In this document: positions 1 to 8,589 of the stretch, piece by piece | How the letters are laid out: every line of letters starts with the position of its first letter | Position numbering within the stretch: the first letter of the stretch is position 1 | Origin: Gemmatimonadota bacterium | Lineage (GTDB): Bacteria; Gemmatimonadota; Gemmatimonadetes; Longimicrobiales; Gaopeijiaceae | Direction: 5' to 3' | Assembly (NCBI GenBank): GCA_030428885.1 | Contig: JAUIEJ010000012.1 | Location: 124,001 to 188,000 of the forward strand | Length of the DNA stretch: 64,000 nt | Notes under the pieces: model-generated | Database searches by the model: none | Told to the model about the DNA's origin: nothing | What the model saw: the letters and a program-made list of their open reading frames with translations, nothing else | Made by a program: the position numbers and the translations under genes

Positions 1-1116
1 GCGCATGGCTTCGAGCTTGCCGAAACAGAGGAGCCGATCGTCCACCTCCAGCACCCGGGACTCCCGGGGATTGGGGATCACGGTGGTGCCCCGATGCAGG
101 GTGAGGACGACGATGTCCCGGGCGCGCAGTCCCGAGTCCCCGATGGAGGTGCCCACCAGTTCCGACTGTTCCCCCAGGTGGAGTTCCGTCACGCCGTAGT
201 GGGCGCTGACCGAGAGTCGCTGTCGAACGTCGAGTTCGGGAAAGCTGACCTGGCGTCCCACGAAGTCCATGACGGCGCCGGCCACGTCGAGCTGGGTGGA
301 GGTTTCGATGCCCTCCAGGCCCGGGGACGAGTTCACCTCCATGACCTGGGGGCCGTCCTTGCCCTCGAGCATGTCCACGCCGGCGATCTTCAGTCCCATG
401 ATCTGGGCCGCCCGGATGGCCGTGTCCCGATAGGACTCGTCCAGGTCCACGGCCTCGGCCACTCCCCCCCGGTGCACGTTGCTGCGGAAGTCCCCCGCCC
501 GGGCGGTGCGACGCATGGCCGCCACGACCCGGTCGCCCACCACGAAGGCCCGGATGTCGCGGCCCGAGCTCTCGCCCACGAACTTCTGGATGAGGACGTC
601 GCGCTCGGCCTTCTGCAGGGTCTCGATGATGGCCTCGGCCACCTTCTCCGTCTCGGCCAGGATCACCCCGACCCCCTGGGTGCCCTCCAGCAGCTTGATG
701 ATCACCGGGGCGCCGCCCACCCGGGCGATGGCCGGGAGCACGTCCTGGCGTCGGCGCACGAACATGGTGTGGGGGATGCCGATGTCGTGTCGACTGAGGA
801 TCTGGAGCGCCCGGAGCTTGTCCCGGGAGTTGGCGATGCCGTGGGACGAGCTGGGCGTGTAGACGTCCAACTGCTCGAACTGCCGCACGACGGCCGTGCC
901 GTAGGGGGTGATGGAGGCGCCGATGCGCGGAATCACGGCGTCGTAGGCCTGGAGGCGGCGGCCCGCGTACCAGAGGTCGGGCTCGCCCGTCTCCAGTTCG
1001 ATGGAAAACTTCAGCGTGTCCAGGATGCGGACGTCGTGGCCCTGGGCCTCGGCGGCTTCCCGAAGGCGGCGCGTGCTGTAGGCGTCGGGGGCCCGCGACA
1101 GGATCGCAAGCTTCAT
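1..1116 (-). CDS. rimK: RimK-family alpha-L-glutamate ligase with C-terminal RCK_C (TrkA-C) domain, partial
   Basis: ATP-grasp ligase of the RimK family, which adds glutamate residues to the C-terminus of ribosomal protein S6 or related targets in the cytoplasm. The start is ATG at 1116; 372 codons lie in the window and the reading frame runs off the left edge with no stop. A glycine-rich ATP-grasp loop (LLEGTQGVGV) is followed by the Mg/ATP-binding MEVNSSPGLEG motif near residues 259-269. The last ~60 visible residues (ELVGTSIGDSGLRARDIVV... then VDDRLLCFGK) read as an RCK_C domain, usually a ligand-binding module of K+ transport regulators. The start codon overlaps the stop of the upstream protease gene by 4 bases (ATGA), so the two are translationally coupled. 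Family assignment is firm; the role of the extra domain is inferred. Confidence 0.9.
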   Translation of the reverse strand, partial: MKLAILSRAPDAYSTRRLREAAEAQGHDVRILDTLKFSIELETGEPDLWYAGRRLQAYDAVIPRIGASITPYGTAVVRQFEQLDVYTPSSSHGIANSRDKLRALQILSRHDIGIPHTMFVRRRQDVLPAIARVGGAPVIIKLLEGTQGVGVILAETEKVAEAIIETLQKAERDVLIQKFVGESSGRDIRAFVVGDRVVAAMRRTARAGDFRSNVHRGGVAEAVDLDESYRDTAIRAAQIMGLKIAGVDMLEGKDGPQVMEVNSSPGLEGIETSTQLDVAGAVMDFVGRQVSFPELDVRQRLSVSAHYGVTELHLGEQSELVGTSIGDSGLRARDIVVLTLHRGTTVIPNPRESRVLEVDDRLLCFGKLEAMR

Positions 1117-1634
1117 GGGGGACTCGGTTCGGAGGGACTCGAGGGTCGGGAGGGCGGCCGGCGGCCGGTCCGGAACGACGCCCCGGGGTCCACCGTGAAC
1201 CGGCCGCGAATGGCCTGGCGTCCCAGGAGCATGCGGAAGCCCATGGCATCTCGCCGGGTGAGGGTGATCTCGATGGGCCAGCTCTCTTCGCCGAGGCGGA
1301 CCCGGGTCCGGACCACGGGCCGGAGTTCCTGTTCGCCCCCGGAGTTGCGCACGTGCCGCTGGTCGGCCAGGGGCAGCTCCACGGGGACGCTGGGCTCCCC
1401 CCGGTCCTGCTCGGGGTGGATGAAGAACCGCACCCACGGGCGCCCGTCCCGCTCGAAGCTCTGGAGCCGGAAGGCGTGCAGCGACGACGTTCGGGCTCCG
1501 GTGTCGACCTTGGCCTTGATCCGCTCGATGCCCAGGTCCGGGAGCCCGACCCATTCCCTCCAGCCGATGACGGGGCGCGGTGCGCGCCTCCTCGGCTTCC
1601 CGGAGGGAGGGGGAGGGGCGGAGGGCTTCCCCAC
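1113..1634 (-). CDS. Retropepsin-like protease of the putative ATP-dependent zinc protease family (RimB-like)
   Basis: Small (173 aa) cytoplasmic protein of the family often annotated as ATP-dependent zinc protease (PF05618), which has an aspartic-protease-like fold. The family hallmark is visible: GWREWVGLPDLGI near residues 24-36, then KVDTGARTSSLHA with D44-T45-G46, and later LLGRQAIRG. No signal peptide is seen. The GTG at 1634 gives a proline-rich N-terminus of about 22 residues before the conserved GWREWVGLP, so the true start could be slightly later. It lies immediately upstream of the RimK-type ligase with an ATGA overlap. In Pseudomonas, proteins of this type act with RimK in controlling glutamylation of ribosomal protein S6; a counterpart role here is inferred from the pairing. 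Confidence 0.82.
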   Translation of the reverse strand: MGKPSAPPPPSGKPRRRAPRPVIGWREWVGLPDLGIERIKAKVDTGARTSSLHAFRLQSFERDGRPWVRFFIHPEQDRGEPSVPVELPLADQRHVRNSGGEQELRPVVRTRVRLGEESWPIEITLTRRDAMGFRMLLGRQAIRGRFTVDPGASFRTGRRPPSRPSSPSEPSPP

Positions 1635-1808
1635 GTGGGGCCTCGCGGTGAGAGCGTCGGGGCAGGATCCCCAGGAGACCGGGGGGAGAGCACGAACGAT
1701 GGCGCGGCGGCGTCGCGCGGGTCAAGGCGGTGGCCGGGTGCGGAGGGGATCCTGGCCCGGTGTCCCGGCGTACCCAGGGAACCGACCTCCCTTCCAGCCC
1801 CGACCATC

Positions 1809-4223
1809 ATGATCCGCCGCCTTTTCCCGGTGCTCACCGCCCCGTTTCCCACCGCCGCCGGCGCCGTCGTGGCGGCCGCGTGCGCAGTGGGCGTGTCCGC
1901 CCTCGACGCCCACGCCCAGGAGCCCAACTTCGGCCGGGCCGTGGCCCTGACCGACGCCACCCTGGCCGTGGGCCAGCCCGTGAACTGGTACGGGCCGGGT
2001 GTGGTGTACGTATACCCGACGAGGGGGGCGGGGGAATGGGGCGATCCGACGCCCCTGACGGCGCCGGATTCGTCCCGGATGGACGACTTCGGGCGGGCCC
2101 TGGCCCTGGACGACGGCACCCTCGTGGTGGGTGCGCCCCGGAAGCGGGACGGATCGGGAGTGGTTTACACGTTCCAGCAGGAAGGGTCGGGGGTCGGGTG
2201 GTCTCTCGAAGCGGTGGTGGAGCCCGCCGGCGACGCCGACCACCGGGAGTACGGCGCGGCGTTGGCCTTGTCCGGCGACGATCTCCTGGTGGGCTCCCCT
2301 GCCGTGGACGGCACCGGCGTGGTCTACCACTACCGCCGGTCGAACGGTGCTTGGAGGCTGGCCCACACGATCCGGCCGACCCGAGGCGACGGGGCCGCCG
2401 CCTTCGGCAGCGCCCTGAGCTGGGACGGAGACGCCCTGGTGGTGGGGGCGCCCGCCGCCGATTCCCTTCGAGGGCGGGGCTATGCGGTGCCCCGGACCGC
2501 CGAGGGATGGGGGACGCCCCGGGCCCTGGAGCTTCCCCGGATCGATCTCGGGGGTCGGGCCGGCCTGGGCACGGCGGTGCTGGTGGTGGGAGACCGGGCC
2601 TACCTCGGTGCCCCGGGGGCCGGACGGGTCGTGCACCTGGCCCGGGGCGACGACGGAACGTGGGCGCCGACGGGCACGCTCCGCCCCCACGACGACCCCC
2701 CGGGATCGGGCTTCGGCATGGCCCTTTCGGGGACCGCCGACGGCCTCTGGGTGGGAGCCCCCGGGGTCGACGGCGGCAATGGCCGGGTCTACCGGTTCAC
2801 GCCCGACGGTCGAGGGGGGTGGCAGGGTGCGGAGCGCATCGATCCCGACGACGTGGAGGGGCGGTCGTGGCCCCTGGGCTTCGGCTACGCCGTGGCGGCC
2901 GCCGGCGACCGGGCCGTGGTAGGCATGCCCACCCGGGACTTCGGGGAGGGGCGGGCCATGGCCCTTCGGCGGGTCGACGACCGGTGGGAGTCGGCGGGGG
3001 TCCTGGAGGGACGGATCTTCCGCATCGGCTCCGAACTCACCTCCGGGGCCCGGTGCGAGAACGGAGCCATGACCGAGTTCCCGTGCTCCAATCTCGAGCT
3101 GGTGGCCCACGTCTCCATCGACGACCTCGGGGGAGATCGGGGCGCCTGGGTGAACGACGTCTGGGGGTGGACCGATCCGGACACGGGACGGCAGTACGCC
3201 CTGGTGGCCCGGCGTGACGGGGCCTCGTTCGTGGACGTCACCGACCCGTCGGCGCCCCGGGTGGTGGGCAACCTCCCCCGCACCGTGGGGTCGCGTCCGT
3301 CGGTGTGGCGGGACATCAAGGTCATCGGCACCACCGCCTACGTGGTGTCCGACGGCGCCGGGGCCCACGGCATGCAGGTGTTCGACCTGACCCGCCTGCG
3401 CGACGTGGCCGACGGCCCGGTGGACTTCGAACCCGACGCCACGTACCGGAACATGGCCAGCGCCCACAACGTGGTGGCCGACACGGCCAGCGGATTCCTC
3501 TACATCGTGGGCGCCAACAGCGGCGGCGAGACCTGCGGCGGCGGCCTCCACATGGTCGACGCCCGGGACGCCCTGAATCCCCGATTCGCCGGCTGTTACC
3601 ACGACACGGCCAGCGCGGGAAGTCGGGGCTACACCCACGACGCCCAGTGCCTGGTCTACGAGGGACCCGACCCGGACTACGGGGGGCGGGAGCTCTGCAT
3701 CGGGTCCAACGAGTCGGAAATCAACATCGCCGACGTCACGGACAAGGCGAACCCCGTGACGGTGTCGCGCATGAGCTACCCCAACGTGGCCTACGCCCAC
3801 CAGGGATGGTTCGACGAAGACCAGCGCTACTTCTACATGAACGACGAGGGCGACGAGGTGGCGGGCAACGTCGAACGCACCCGCACCATCGTCTGGGATC
3901 TCACCGATCTGGACGACCCGGTGGTGGCCAACGAATACCTGGGCCCGGTACCCGCCTCCGACCACAACCTCTACGTCGACGGCGACTACATGTACCAGTC
4001 GAACTACGGGAGCGGTCTGCGGGTGCTGGACATCAGCGACCGGGCCAACCCGGTGGAGATCGCCTTCTTCGACAGTGCCCCCTACAACGACGACGGGCCC
4101 GGATTCAGCGCGGCCCAGAGCGGGGCCTGGAGCAACTACCCCTTCTTCGGCGACGGTCTGGTCATCTTCACCAGCGTGCGCGAGGGGCTCTTCATCATGC
4201 GGGTGCGTCCGCCCATCAGTTGA
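1809..4223 (+). CDS. Secreted choice-of-anchor B family protein with N-terminal FG-GAP-like repeats
   Basis: Exported 804-aa protein. ATG at 1809 was chosen because it gives a signal peptide (MIRRLF, then an alanine-rich hydrophobic core ending near ALDAHAQEP); the reading frame is open further upstream but has no signal there. Residues ~40-400 contain repeated units of the type FGRALALDDGTLVVGAP / YGAALALSGDDLLVGSP, that is FG-GAP-like beta-propeller blades. The C-terminal half (from ~residue 440, with SRGYTHDAQCLVYEG, CIGSNESEINIADVTDKANP and LDISDRANPVEIAFFD) matches the choice-of-anchor B family with LVIVd-type repeats. It is probably a surface or periplasmic beta-propeller protein; ligand unknown. 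A GC-rich hairpin follows its stop. Confidence 0.85.
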   Translation: MIRRLFPVLTAPFPTAAGAVVAAACAVGVSALDAHAQEPNFGRAVALTDATLAVGQPVNWYGPGVVYVYPTRGAGEWGDPTPLTAPDSSRMDDFGRALALDDGTLVVGAPRKRDGSGVVYTFQQEGSGVGWSLEAVVEPAGDADHREYGAALALSGDDLLVGSPAVDGTGVVYHYRRSNGAWRLAHTIRPTRGDGAAAFGSALSWDGDALVVGAPAADSLRGRGYAVPRTAEGWGTPRALELPRIDLGGRAGLGTAVLVVGDRAYLGAPGAGRVVHLARGDDGTWAPTGTLRPHDDPPGSGFGMALSGTADGLWVGAPGVDGGNGRVYRFTPDGRGGWQGAERIDPDDVEGRSWPLGFGYAVAAAGDRAVVGMPTRDFGEGRAMALRRVDDRWESAGVLEGRIFRIGSELTSGARCENGAMTEFPCSNLELVAHVSIDDLGGDRGAWVNDVWGWTDPDTGRQYALVARRDGASFVDVTDPSAPRVVGNLPRTVGSRPSVWRDIKVIGTTAYVVSDGAGAHGMQVFDLTRLRDVADGPVDFEPDATYRNMASAHNVVADTASGFLYIVGANSGGETCGGGLHMVDARDALNPRFAGCYHDTASAGSRGYTHDAQCLVYEGPDPDYGGRELCIGSNESEINIADVTDKANPVTVSRMSYPNVAYAHQGWFDEDQRYFYMNDEGDEVAGNVERTRTIVWDLTDLDDPVVANEYLGPVPASDHNLYVDGDYMYQSNYGSGLRVLDISDRANPVEIAFFDSAPYNDDGPGFSAAQSGAWSNYPFFGDGLVIFTSVREGLFIMRVRPPIS

Positions 4224-4228
4224 GGCGC

Positions 4229-4255
4229 GCCGGGGCCGGCGCCGCCGGCCCCGGC
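4229..4255 (+). terminator. GC-rich hairpin directly after the choice-of-anchor B gene
   Basis: A perfect 11-bp inverted repeat (GCCGGGGCCGG at 4229-4239 and CCGGCCCCGGC at 4245-4255) with a 5-base loop begins 6 bases after the stop codon. There is no run of T after it, so it is a terminator-like or RNA-stabilising hairpin rather than a classical intrinsic terminator. Confidence 0.55.
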
Positions 4256-4334
4256 CTCTCGCCGCCGAGCCCGGCGGGGTCGCCGCCCGCGTCGGGGGGC
4301 GGGTGTCGATTCCGTGGGGGCGCCATGGTGAGGC

Positions 4335-5234
4335 ATGAGACCCGTCCCCGTTCCCGTCCTCGCCCTGGCCCTCACCCTCGTCGCCTGTTCGGAGCCGTCG
4401 CCCGGTCCCCTGGACCCTTCGGGCCCCGAGCCTCCGTCGACGCTTCAGATCCCGGCCCCTCCCCTCCGGGCCTTCCATGACCACCCGTACGAGGCTCGGG
4501 TGGTGATCGACGCCGGGGGTGAGCCCGTGCGGGTCCATGCGCCGACCCGACCGGCGTGGATGACCTGGGACTCGGCCACCTCCACACTGGGGGGCACGCC
4601 GGGGTGGCGGGACGTGGGCTCCCACACCCTCCGCCTGGAGGCGTCCAGTTCGTCGGCGTCGGCGGCCCGTTCGTTCACCGTGGTGGTGGAGAAGAGCGAG
4701 ATCGACTGCGGGCGGCTCTTCGGCGATCCCGATGCGTCGGCCTACGTGCTGCCGTTCCCCCCGGGGCGGAGCTACGAGATCAACCAGGGCTACTGCCCGT
4801 CCAACCCCACCTGGGGACACCACCGGTGGTTCGCCTACGACTTCCGCATGCCCGTGGGCGACACGGTGGTGGCGTCCCGGGCGGGGCAGGTGCTCTTCGT
4901 GGAGGAGCGGTGGCCCGACGGCAGCCGGATCTGCGGCCAGGAGAATTACGTCTACGTGGGCCACGCCGACGGCACCGTCATGCAGTACGTCCACCTGACC
5001 ACGGGCGGGGCGCTGGTCGCCCCGGGCGCCCGGGTCGAGGCCGGTCAGCCTCTGGGCCTGAGCGGGGATTCGGGCTGTTCGTCGGGCCCCCACCTCCACG
5101 TGGCGCTCTTCCGCGACGGCACCGACTTCGGCCGGAAGGCCACCCTCCCTCTCAACTACCGCAACGCCGACGGCCCCCTGGACGCCCGGGGCGGGCTCGT
5201 CCAGGGGGCACGGTATCGAGCCGACGGCGGCTGA
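4335..5234 (+). CDS. M23-family metallopeptidase lipoprotein
   Basis: Predicted lipoprotein of 299 aa: the signal MRPVPVPVLALALTLVAC ends in a lipobox with Cys18. An Ig/cadherin-like segment (HPYEARVVIDAGGEPV... SARSFTVVVEK) covers ~50-120, and the C-terminal half is a peptidase M23 (LytM) domain. Putative zinc ligands are H162/H163 and D168 (GHHRWFAYDF) and the HLH motif at 253-255 (SSGPHLHVAL), with the G-x-V/L-x-A-P-G-A-x-V-x-A-G-Q-x-L-G signature before it. M23 enzymes cleave peptidoglycan cross-bridges or act as regulatory factors; all key residues are present, so activity is plausible. The ATG is preceded by GGTGAGGC. It converges with the following gene, the two stops being only a few bases apart. 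Confidence 0.88.
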   Translation: MRPVPVPVLALALTLVACSEPSPGPLDPSGPEPPSTLQIPAPPLRAFHDHPYEARVVIDAGGEPVRVHAPTRPAWMTWDSATSTLGGTPGWRDVGSHTLRLEASSSSASAARSFTVVVEKSEIDCGRLFGDPDASAYVLPFPPGRSYEINQGYCPSNPTWGHHRWFAYDFRMPVGDTVVASRAGQVLFVEERWPDGSRICGQENYVYVGHADGTVMQYVHLTTGGALVAPGARVEAGQPLGLSGDSGCSSGPHLHVALFRDGTDFGRKATLPLNYRNADGPLDARGGLVQGARYRADGG

Positions 5235-5237
5235 TCC

Positions 5238-6482
5238 TCACCGTGGCGAGTAGGTCCCGTCGAAGACGAGGGTCCACCCGGCCCCGGCGTTGGCGTCCCA
5301 GCGCTGCCGGACCCGACCGTCGGCCAGGCGGGTCCACACGACCCGGTCGGTGACGGAGGGATTGCCGAACTGGGGTCCCAGGAGCGTCATGGAGTTCTCG
5401 TCGGCCGTACCCCAGAGCTCGATCACGCCGCCGGTGGACGCCACGTAGAATTGTCCCCAGCGTTGGCTCACCGGGTCGAATCCGTTGAGGCTCACGCCGC
5501 CCCCGGACCCGGCGTCGCGCCAGTTCTCCTGCACGCCGCAGCCGGCCACCAGGTGCACCAGATTCGTACCGGCCACGCCTCCCGACGGCACGGTGACGGT
5601 CCAGTTCCCCTGCCAGAAGTCGAAGGCCCGGTGATCGGCGTCGGCGCAAGCGGCGCTGGGCGTGTCCAGATCGTCGGGCACGGGGTTGGACGCGCTTCGC
5701 GTCCAGACTGCGTCCTCCACCGTGGACCAGGTCGCGCCCCCGTCGGTCGACCCCTCCACGGTCCACCGGAACGACGCGGCCCGGAATTCGGAGAGCACCA
5801 CCCGTTCCTCCGTACCGGCGCCCAGGCGGGATCCCGATCCCAACTCGATGCGGCCCGGGGCGACGGTGCCGTCGAACACGCCGTACCGGCCCCGGGCACC
5901 GTCGACCCGGGCCAGAAGCCAGCGGCCGGTGTTGAACAGCGGCATGACCAGGGCCACGGACTGGACCGGGGCACCGTCCCGGGTGCCGGACTGGACGATG
6001 CGGAGCGCGTCGCCCTGGTCCCGCCGGACCGATACGGTGCCGTCGGACGCCACGCCGGGAGGGGCGACGTCGGCCTCGAGGGTCCACCCGCCCTCCAGGA
6101 ACGTGAGGTCCGTCTCGCCCGTCACCGTGACGGAGACGGACCGGCTCACCGAGCCCACCGACGCCGTGACCGACGACGACCCGAATCCCCGGGCCGTGAC
6201 GGTCCCCTGGGCGTCCACCGAGACCACCGACGGATCGCCGCTGGCCCACGCCACGGCCGCGTCGGGGAGCACGGTGCCCGACGCGTCGGTGACCACGGCC
6301 GAGAGGGTGGCCGTCTCGTCGAGATGGACGAGGGATCGGAACGGGGGACTGACCTGGATGGCCGCCGGCGGACCCGGGGCGGGGGTGGGGTTGGCCCCGC
6401 TGGAGCAGGCGACGAGACCGCCGGCGACGAGGAGCGCGAGGAAACCACCGGCGGGGAACGATTCGAACGAGAGACGGGCCAC
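5238..6482 (-). CDS. Ig-like (BIG2) domain lipoprotein, unknown function
   Basis: Exported lipoprotein of about 414 aa. The GTG at 6482 was chosen over an in-frame ATG 42 bases upstream because GGAG lies 7 bases before it and it gives a compact signal peptide (VARLSFESF... ALLVAGGLVAC) with a lipobox. Residues ~35-110 form a bacterial Ig-like BIG2 domain (AIQVSPPFRSLVHLDETATLSAVVTDASG... VSVDAQGTVTARGFGSSSVTAS). The rest is beta-rich, with a motif HRAFDFWQGNWTV near the middle that resembles the start of small DUF1579-like beta-barrel domains. The ending (RWDANAGAGWTLVFDGTYSPR) fits that reading. Function is not recognised; a surface-exposed binding or lipocalin-like role is speculative. Confidence 0.75.
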   Translation of the reverse strand: MARLSFESFPAGGFLALLVAGGLVACSSGANPTPAPGPPAAIQVSPPFRSLVHLDETATLSAVVTDASGTVLPDAAVAWASGDPSVVSVDAQGTVTARGFGSSSVTASVGSVSRSVSVTVTGETDLTFLEGGWTLEADVAPPGVASDGTVSVRRDQGDALRIVQSGTRDGAPVQSVALVMPLFNTGRWLLARVDGARGRYGVFDGTVAPGRIELGSGSRLGAGTEERVVLSEFRAASFRWTVEGSTDGGATWSTVEDAVWTRSASNPVPDDLDTPSAACADADHRAFDFWQGNWTVTVPSGGVAGTNLVHLVAGCGVQENWRDAGSGGGVSLNGFDPVSQRWGQFYVASTGGVIELWGTADENSMTLLGPQFGNPSVTDRVVWTRLADGRVRQRWDANAGAGWTLVFDGTYSPR

Positions 6483-6594
6483 GGCGGGACTCCGGAAAGG
6501 GGGAAGACGACACCACCTCCCCACCGTGCCTCACCGCCCGGGGGAATGCCCGCCTCGCGGGGCGAGCGGCGAACCGCCGGGGACGAGCGGTCCG

Positions 6595-7365
6595 TCAGAG
6601 GGCCGCGTCCAGGAGCCGCTGCTTGTACCGCCGGCTCACCCGGAGGGTGGCTCCGTCGCGGAGGACCGCCACGAGATCGCCCCCTCCCCAGGGCTCCAGG
6701 CGACGCACCTCGTCGATCCGCACCACGGTGGACCGGTGGATCCGGGCCCAGTCCCGGGGGTCCAGGCGCTCCAGGAGCGTGGACAGGGGGATCCGCACCA
6801 GGTGGTCTCCGGCCCGGGTGACCACCCGCACGTAGTTTCCGTCGGCGGCGAACCAGCGCACGTCGTCCACCGGCACGTACCGGGTCGTGCCCTGATCGTG
6901 GATGCCCAGCCGGCGCACGAACGGGCGCTCCAGTCGATTCCGGAGGCGGCCGATCTCGTCCCGGAGATCGCCCAGGGCCTCGGCCGTGACCCCGGTCCCC
7001 GTCCGCCGCCGGTCCAGGGCCCGTCGGGTGGCGGCCACCAGTCGGGGGTCGTCGAAGGGCTTCACGACGTAGTCCACGGCCGCCACGTCGAAGGCCCGCA
7101 GCGCCTGGGCCTCGTCGCCGGTCACGAAGATCACCGCCGGATCGCAGCAGGGGGCGGCCCGCCGGAGCACGTCGAACCCGTCGCCGTCATCCAGGTGGAT
7201 GTCCAGAAAGAGCACGTCCGGACGCTCGCTGCACAACGCGGCCACCGCTTCGTTGCGTGTCCCGCAGGCGCCCACCACCTCCACCGCGTCGAACCCGGCC
7301 AGCGCCGCCTCGATGCACTCCCGGGCGGTGGGGTCGTCGTCGACGATGAGAGCCCGGGCCCTCAT
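6595..7365 (-). CDS. LytTR-family response regulator
   Basis: Two-component response regulator (256 aa). The N-terminal receiver domain has the acidic pair in VDDDP and the phospho-acceptor D55 in VLFLDIHLDD, with K in YVVKPFDD. The C-terminal LytTR DNA-binding domain (~150-256) is shown by DDVRWFAADGNYVRVVT, the WARIHRSTVVRIDEV stretch, and RVSRRYKQRLLDA. Regulators of this kind bind direct repeats upstream of target genes. The ATG at 7365 overlaps the stop of the histidine kinase gene by 4 bases, so the pair is one coupled unit. The target is not apparent from the sequence. Confidence 0.93.
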   Translation of the reverse strand: MRARALIVDDDPTARECIEAALAGFDAVEVVGACGTRNEAVAALCSERPDVLFLDIHLDDGDGFDVLRRAAPCCDPAVIFVTGDEAQALRAFDVAAVDYVVKPFDDPRLVAATRRALDRRRTGTGVTAEALGDLRDEIGRLRNRLERPFVRRLGIHDQGTTRYVPVDDVRWFAADGNYVRVVTRAGDHLVRIPLSTLLERLDPRDWARIHRSTVVRIDEVRRLEPWGGGDLVAVLRDGATLRVSRRYKQRLLDAAL

Positions 7366-8510
7366 GCCAGGGGGATCCGGATGGTGACCACCGCGCCGCC
7401 CTCGGGTCCGTTGCGGAGGTCCAGGATCGCGTCGGATCCGAAGAGGTGGTGGAGGCGCCCCGCGGTGTTGGACAGCCCCACCCCGAAGTCCGGTCCATCG
7501 TCGGCGAATCCCCGGCCCCGGTCCCGCACCGACAGGACCATCTGGTCGCCGGCCCACACGGCCCGGATCCGGACGTCGATCCGGCCCCGGGCGTCGGCGC
7601 CGTGGCGCAGGGCGTTCTCCACCAGGGGCTGGAGGATCAGGCGAGGCACGGGCACGCCCTCGAGGCCCGGATCGACGTCCAGCTCCACCTCGAGCCGCCC
7701 GGCGAGGCGGATCCGCTCCACGGCCAGGAAATCCTCCAGGAGCCGGAGTTCGTCGGCCAGGGCAATGCGCCGGGGCGCCTCCCGGGCCACCACGGCTCGG
7801 AGCAGTCCCCCCAGGTGGGAGAGGGTGCCCACCGCTCCGTCGATGTCGCCCCGGCGCACCAGCGCCGACACCGACGTGAGGGCGTTGGAGAGGAAGTGGG
7901 GATTCAATTCCCGCTCCAGCGCCGCCAGGCGGGCCTCGGTGAAGGCCAGGGCGAGGTCCGACGCCTCCACGGCCAGCCGCCGGCTCGACTCCTCCCGGGT
8001 GCGCCAGTTCCGATGGAACGCTCGCGCCCACGACCACGCCACGATGAGCCCGTAGTTCGCCACGTTCATGAGGACGTAGTTGTGGAGGAACCCCCGGAAC
8101 CGCTCCCCGAACCCCATGCCCCCGCCCGCGTCCATGAAGGCGAAGATCCCGGCCATGGCCACCACGTGGGCCAGGGCCACCGCCGTGCCCACCCCGAGAT
8201 GGACCGGGATCACCTCGGACCACGGGCGCGAGGCCGGAGACCATCGCCGGGTGGCGAGGAGGATCGCCGGAGTCAGGGCCACCCACGCCCCCCACCAGAT
8301 CCCCACGTCCACCACCCACGCCGAGTGGGGCACGGGCGCGCCCAGGAGCTTGTCCACGCCGAGGCGCAGGGCGTGGAGGGTCGCCATCACCCCCCAGATC
8401 GCCAGGGCCTCCCGGGTGTCGTCGATGGCGCCGCCGCCGGCCTCCGGAACGGTCCGGGGCTCGGCGGCGGGGAGCACCAGGGTGTCGGCGGTTGCGGTTC
8501 GACTGCTCAC
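7362..8510 (-). CDS. LytS-like sensor histidine kinase
   Basis: Membrane sensor kinase (382 aa) of the His_kinase (PF06580)/LytS type. Start is GTG at 8510 with a GGATCCTCCC-like ribosome site. Four hydrophobic segments lie in ~35-175 (ALAIWGVMATLHAL, VVDVGIWWGAWVALTPAILLA, GVGTAVALAHVVAMAGIFAFM, VLMNVANYGLIVAWSW). The phospho-acceptor box is ERELNPHFLSNALTSVSAL with H205, a variant of the usual LQPHFLFN. The ATPase domain shows LILQPLVENALRHG (N box), RDRGRGF and GVGLSNTAGRL (G boxes). The partner is the LytTR regulator immediately downstream. No periplasmic sensor domain is evident, so sensing is probably by the membrane helices. Confidence 0.93.
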   Translation of the reverse strand: MSSRTATADTLVLPAAEPRTVPEAGGGAIDDTREALAIWGVMATLHALRLGVDKLLGAPVPHSAWVVDVGIWWGAWVALTPAILLATRRWSPASRPWSEVIPVHLGVGTAVALAHVVAMAGIFAFMDAGGGMGFGERFRGFLHNYVLMNVANYGLIVAWSWARAFHRNWRTREESSRRLAVEASDLALAFTEARLAALERELNPHFLSNALTSVSALVRRGDIDGAVGTLSHLGGLLRAVVAREAPRRIALADELRLLEDFLAVERIRLAGRLEVELDVDPGLEGVPVPRLILQPLVENALRHGADARGRIDVRIRAVWAGDQMVLSVRDRGRGFADDGPDFGVGLSNTAGRLHHLFGSDAILDLRNGPEGGAVVTIRIPLA

Positions 8511-8589
8511 GGGAGGATCCGGCGGGAGGGGCGTGGGGACCGTCCCACTTCCATACGAGCCCTGCCGTGCCCGGTGTCAGGCCCCCCAC

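Noticed and set aside
1722-5099. Minus-strand open frame of over 1100 codons
   Set aside because: It is antisense to the choice-of-anchor B and M23 genes; its translation is Gly/Pro/Arg/His-rich with no domain, as expected for a shadow frame in GC-rich DNA.
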